DNA from: Tenacibaculum caenipelagi
GTDB taxonomy: Bacteria; Bacteroidota; Bacteroidia; Flavobacteriales; Flavobacteriaceae
NCBI RefSeq assembly: GCF_004363005.1
Contig: NZ_SNYH01000001.1
Coordinates: forward strand, 62,001 to 126,000
Direction of reading: 5' to 3'
Length of the DNA stretch: 64,000 nt
Both the position numbers and the translations under genes were made by a program. Every line of letters begins with the position of its first letter. Within the stretch, counting starts at the first letter, position 1. Of the stretch, positions 61,542-64,000 are shown one piece after another. Below the pieces are notes generated by a model. That model saw nothing but the letters and a program-made list of their open reading frames with translations. It made no database searches and was not told where the DNA came from.

Positions 61542-63704
61542 TTATTTTTTTAACTTATCCTCCAACATTAAAAAGAAGGTGTATTCTTCGGCTGTTTCTT
61601 TTAATGCATCAAATCTTCCTGATGCTCCTCCATGACCTGTATCCATATTCGTATGCAAGAACAACATATTGTCATCTGTTTTAACTTCACGTAGTTTAGC
61701 AACCCATTTTGCAGGTTCCCAATACTGCACTTGACTATCATGCAATCCCGTTGTAACTAACATATTAGGATAGGATTTTGCTGCTACCTGATCGTATGGA
61801 GAATATGATTTGATATAATCATAGTACTCTTTATTATTCGGATTTCCCCATTCATCATATTCACCCGTAGTTAATGGAATACTGTCATCTAACATCGTAG
61901 AAATAACATCAACAAATGGTACAGCTGCGATTATTCCGTTATACAACTCTGGATTCATGTTGATTACAGCCCCCATTAATAAGCCTCCTGCAGAACCTCC
62001 CATAGCATATAAATGCTCTGGTGATGTATAGCCGTTATCTATTAAATATTTAGAACAATCAATAAAATCGGTAAACGTATTTTTCTTTTTCAACATTTTA
62101 CCATCTTCATACCAATCACGCCCTAAATACTGGCTCCCTCTAATATGTGCTAAAGCATATACAAATCCGCGATCTAATAAACTTAAACGTGTGGTTGAAA
62201 ATCCGTCATCAATAGTATATCCGTAAGAACCATACGCATATTGTAATACAGGAGTATTTTTATCAATCTTAGTATCTTTATAATATACAATTGATAAAGC
62301 TACTTTTTTACCATCGCGTGCAGGTACCCAAATACGTTTGCTTACATAGTTATTCTTATCAAACTTTCCTCCTAAAACCTCTTGTTCTTTTTTGATTTCT
62401 TTTGATTTGTCTTTCATATTGAAATCAATTACTGAACTTGGAGTTGTCATCGAATTGTATGAATAACGAATTATATCCGTATCAAATTCGGGGTTCCCAT
62501 GTACACCTGCTGAATAGGTTTCTTCTTCAAAAGGTAAATAGTAATCTTCAGTTCCATCCCAACGCTTAATTCGTATTTTATTCAATCCTTCATTTCTTTC
62601 TTCTAAAACTAAGTAGTCTTTAAAAATTGAAAAATCTTCAAATAAGGTATCTTCTCTGTGTGGAATTACATCTACCCAATTTTCTTTTGTTGTTTTATGT
62701 TCAGGAGTTTTCATCAACTTAAAGTTGGTTGCTCCATCTTTATTCGTTTTGATGTAAAAATGATCTCCGTAATGCGCAATATCATACTCTAAATCACGCT
62801 CACGTGGCTGAATCACCCTTAACTCTCCATTAGGATTATCAGCATCCAATACCTGGTATTCAGTAGAAACCGTACTATAAGAACCAATAATGATATATTT
62901 TTTTGATTTTGTTTTAGAAACAAAGGTTCCAAACGTATCGTCTTTCTCTTCATATACTAATTCATCTAATAACGAATCTGAACCTAAAGTATGCTTGTAA
63001 ATCTTTGAAGAACGTAAGGTTACAGGATCTTTCTTAGCATAAAACAACGTTTTATTATCGTTTGCCCAAACAGAAGCACCTGTAGTATTTTCAATAATAT
63101 CTTTATAAATCTTACCTGTTTCTAAATTTTTAATTCTAATGAAATACTGGCGACGACTTACTGTATCTGTTGCAAAAGCAACTAATTTATTATCTGTTGA
63201 TACCGCTAATCCTCCTAACTGAAAATAATCATATCCTTTAGCTTCGTCATTCACATTGAACATGATTTCTTCTTCAGCCTCTAAGGTTTTCTTTTTTCGA
63301 CTATAAATTGGATATTGCTGTCCTTTCTCATAACGAGTTATATAAAAGTACCCATTCTTTTTATACGGAACCGACTCATCATCCTCTTTAATACGTCCTT
63401 TCATTTCTTGAAATAACGTCTCTTGAAACTCTTTGGTTTCTTTGGTCATTTCATCATAGTAGGCGTTTTCAGCATTTAAATAATCGTATACTTTTTGGGT
63501 TTGTTCATCTTTAACTTTGGCATTTTTTTGCTCGTCAGTTAAACGCATCCAAAAGTAATCATCAATACGTACATCTTCGTGTTTCTCTAACTTAGTTGGT
63601 TGCTTTTCAGCAACTGGGACTTTGATATCTTTCTTCATTTCCTGTTTTTTGCAGGAAGCAAAAATAAGACTAAATACCAAAGCAGATAGCATTATTTTTT
63701 TCAT
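61542..63704 (-). CDS. Oligopeptidase B-type S9 family peptidase, lipoprotein
   Basis: A 720-residue prolyl-oligopeptidase family serine peptidase with a lipoprotein signal (MLSALVFSLIFASC). The N-terminal seven-bladed propeller runs to about residue 430, and the catalytic domain follows: AYGSYGYTIDDGFS, the nucleophile in YAMGGSAGGLLMG near residue 570, the Asp in VTTGLHDSQVQYWEP and the His in NMDTGHGGASGRF near 690. Oligopeptidase B cleaves short peptides after Lys/Arg. The lipobox suggests a periplasmic location, which is less common for the family. The leader has AACCAACCAAA (about 63709-63720). Confidence 0.93.
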   Translation of the reverse strand: MKKIMLSALVFSLIFASCKKQEMKKDIKVPVAEKQPTKLEKHEDVRIDDYFWMRLTDEQKNAKVKDEQTQKVYDYLNAENAYYDEMTKETKEFQETLFQEMKGRIKEDDESVPYKKNGYFYITRYEKGQQYPIYSRKKKTLEAEEEIMFNVNDEAKGYDYFQLGGLAVSTDNKLVAFATDTVSRRQYFIRIKNLETGKIYKDIIENTTGASVWANDNKTLFYAKKDPVTLRSSKIYKHTLGSDSLLDELVYEEKDDTFGTFVSKTKSKKYIIIGSYSTVSTEYQVLDADNPNGELRVIQPRERDLEYDIAHYGDHFYIKTNKDGATNFKLMKTPEHKTTKENWVDVIPHREDTLFEDFSIFKDYLVLEERNEGLNKIRIKRWDGTEDYYLPFEEETYSAGVHGNPEFDTDIIRYSYNSMTTPSSVIDFNMKDKSKEIKKEQEVLGGKFDKNNYVSKRIWVPARDGKKVALSIVYYKDTKIDKNTPVLQYAYGSYGYTIDDGFSTTRLSLLDRGFVYALAHIRGSQYLGRDWYEDGKMLKKKNTFTDFIDCSKYLIDNGYTSPEHLYAMGGSAGGLLMGAVINMNPELYNGIIAAVPFVDVISTMLDDSIPLTTGEYDEWGNPNNKEYYDYIKSYSPYDQVAAKSYPNMLVTTGLHDSQVQYWEPAKWVAKLREVKTDDNMLFLHTNMDTGHGGASGRFDALKETAEEYTFFLMLEDKLKK

Positions 63705-63738
63705 TTTATTTGGTTGGTTATATTCTTTGTGAAAATAC

Positions 63739-63746
63739 TAAATTTG
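63739..63746 (+). promoter_or_regulatory. ybaB -7 element
   Basis: TAAATTTG on the plus strand, 29 bp before the ATG at 63776. A TTGG lies 21 bp upstream as a weak -33 element. The two genes are divergent. Confidence 0.55.
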
Positions 63747-63775
63747 TGATTATAAAAATTTTAAAATAAGAATCG

Positions 63776-64000
63776 ATGTTTGGAGATATTTCTGGAATGA
63801 TGGGGAAATTACAAGAAGCCCAACAAAAAGTAGAGGAAACAAAAAAACGATTAAACACAGTTTTAATTGATGAGGCTGTTGCTAGTGGAAATGTAAAAGT
63901 TACCGTAACTGCAAATCGTGAAATAAAAGCTATTAGTGTTGATGAATCTTTACTAGAAGATAAAGAAGAGTTAGAAGATTACTTAATTTTAGCTTTAAAC
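63776..64000 (+). CDS. YbaB/EbfC-family nucleoid-associated protein, 3' end outside window
   Basis: The first 75 codons ([20 protein letters not shown], then [20 protein letters not shown]) are open to the window edge. The [16 protein letters not shown] helix and VTVTAN strand are typical of the YbaB/EbfC DNA-binding family, which is about 105 residues long, so about 30 residues are missing. It forms dimers that bind DNA or nucleoid. Often it lies next to dnaX or recR, but that cannot be seen. Confidence 0.92.
   Translation, partial: MFGDISGMMGKLQEAQQKVEETKKRLNTVLIDEAVASGNVKVTVTANREIKAISVDESLLEDKEELEDYLILALN

Overview
The window is AT-rich chromosomal DNA from a Bacteroidota bacterium, most likely a marine Flavobacteriaceae member of the Tenacibaculum/Polaribacter kind. 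The support is the gene content (SprB-type repeat adhesin, FN3 surface proteins, OprO/P-like porin, LytTR two-component pair, DUF1573, DUF2807 and DUF3857 proteins, NamZ-type muramidase), the TAnnTTTG -7 promoter elements (one, before the porin, is a perfect TTTG-N19-TACTTTTG), weak or absent Shine-Dalgarno sites, and several TTG starts. Species cannot be fixed from the sequence alone. No rRNA, tRNA, CRISPR array or transposase gene was seen.

1-20.3 kb (all minus strand, read right to left) is one tightly packed operon: a TTG-started outer-membrane barrel with a charged helical C-terminal domain, a 1804-residue multidomain protein (FN3 region, metzincin-like HExxHxxGxxH site, C-terminal toxin-like domain), a 159-residue candidate immunity protein joined by an ATGA overlap, a 1538-residue beta-rich secreted protein, an FN3-repeat protein, and a SprB-repeat adhesin that runs off the left edge. 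I read it as a surface-displayed toxin/adhesin apparatus, probably exported through the type IX route. It is the best candidate here for an undescribed system.

20.4-33 kb: guaB; a plus-strand set of three unrecognised genes (membrane protein, lipoprotein, small helical protein) with a structured leader; a TPR histidine kinase and LytTR regulator preceded by an overlapping unknown gene; a porin, FMN-binding protein and membrane protein group; then an mvaB-like lyase, a metallopeptidase and a 5'-nucleotidase-family lipoprotein. 33-36 kb is a sigma factor operon with a membrane anti-sigma-like protein and two beta-helix envelope proteins. 36-55 kb is mostly housekeeping (DUF3857/transglutaminase protein, valS, DUF1573, aspartyl protease-PDZ, aminotransferase, murB, aqpZ, glycosyltransferase, sigma factor, divergent Nramp-like transporter, lipA, cystathionine/cysteine synthase with CBS domains, LolC/E-like permease).

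55-64 kb holds namZ, a redox-type HxlR regulator divergent from a DsbA-family gene whose lipoprotein signal peptide is out of frame because of a 7-bp tandem repeat, and a TetR plus short-chain dehydrogenase cassette bounded by a 57/58-bp direct repeat of the 3' end of a cysteine synthase gene (an att-like arrangement). An S9 oligopeptidase and the start of ybaB close the window. The four strongest leads are the toxin operon, the heptamer frameshift switch, the att-like cassette and a possible small RNA between lipA and the CBS-domain synthase.
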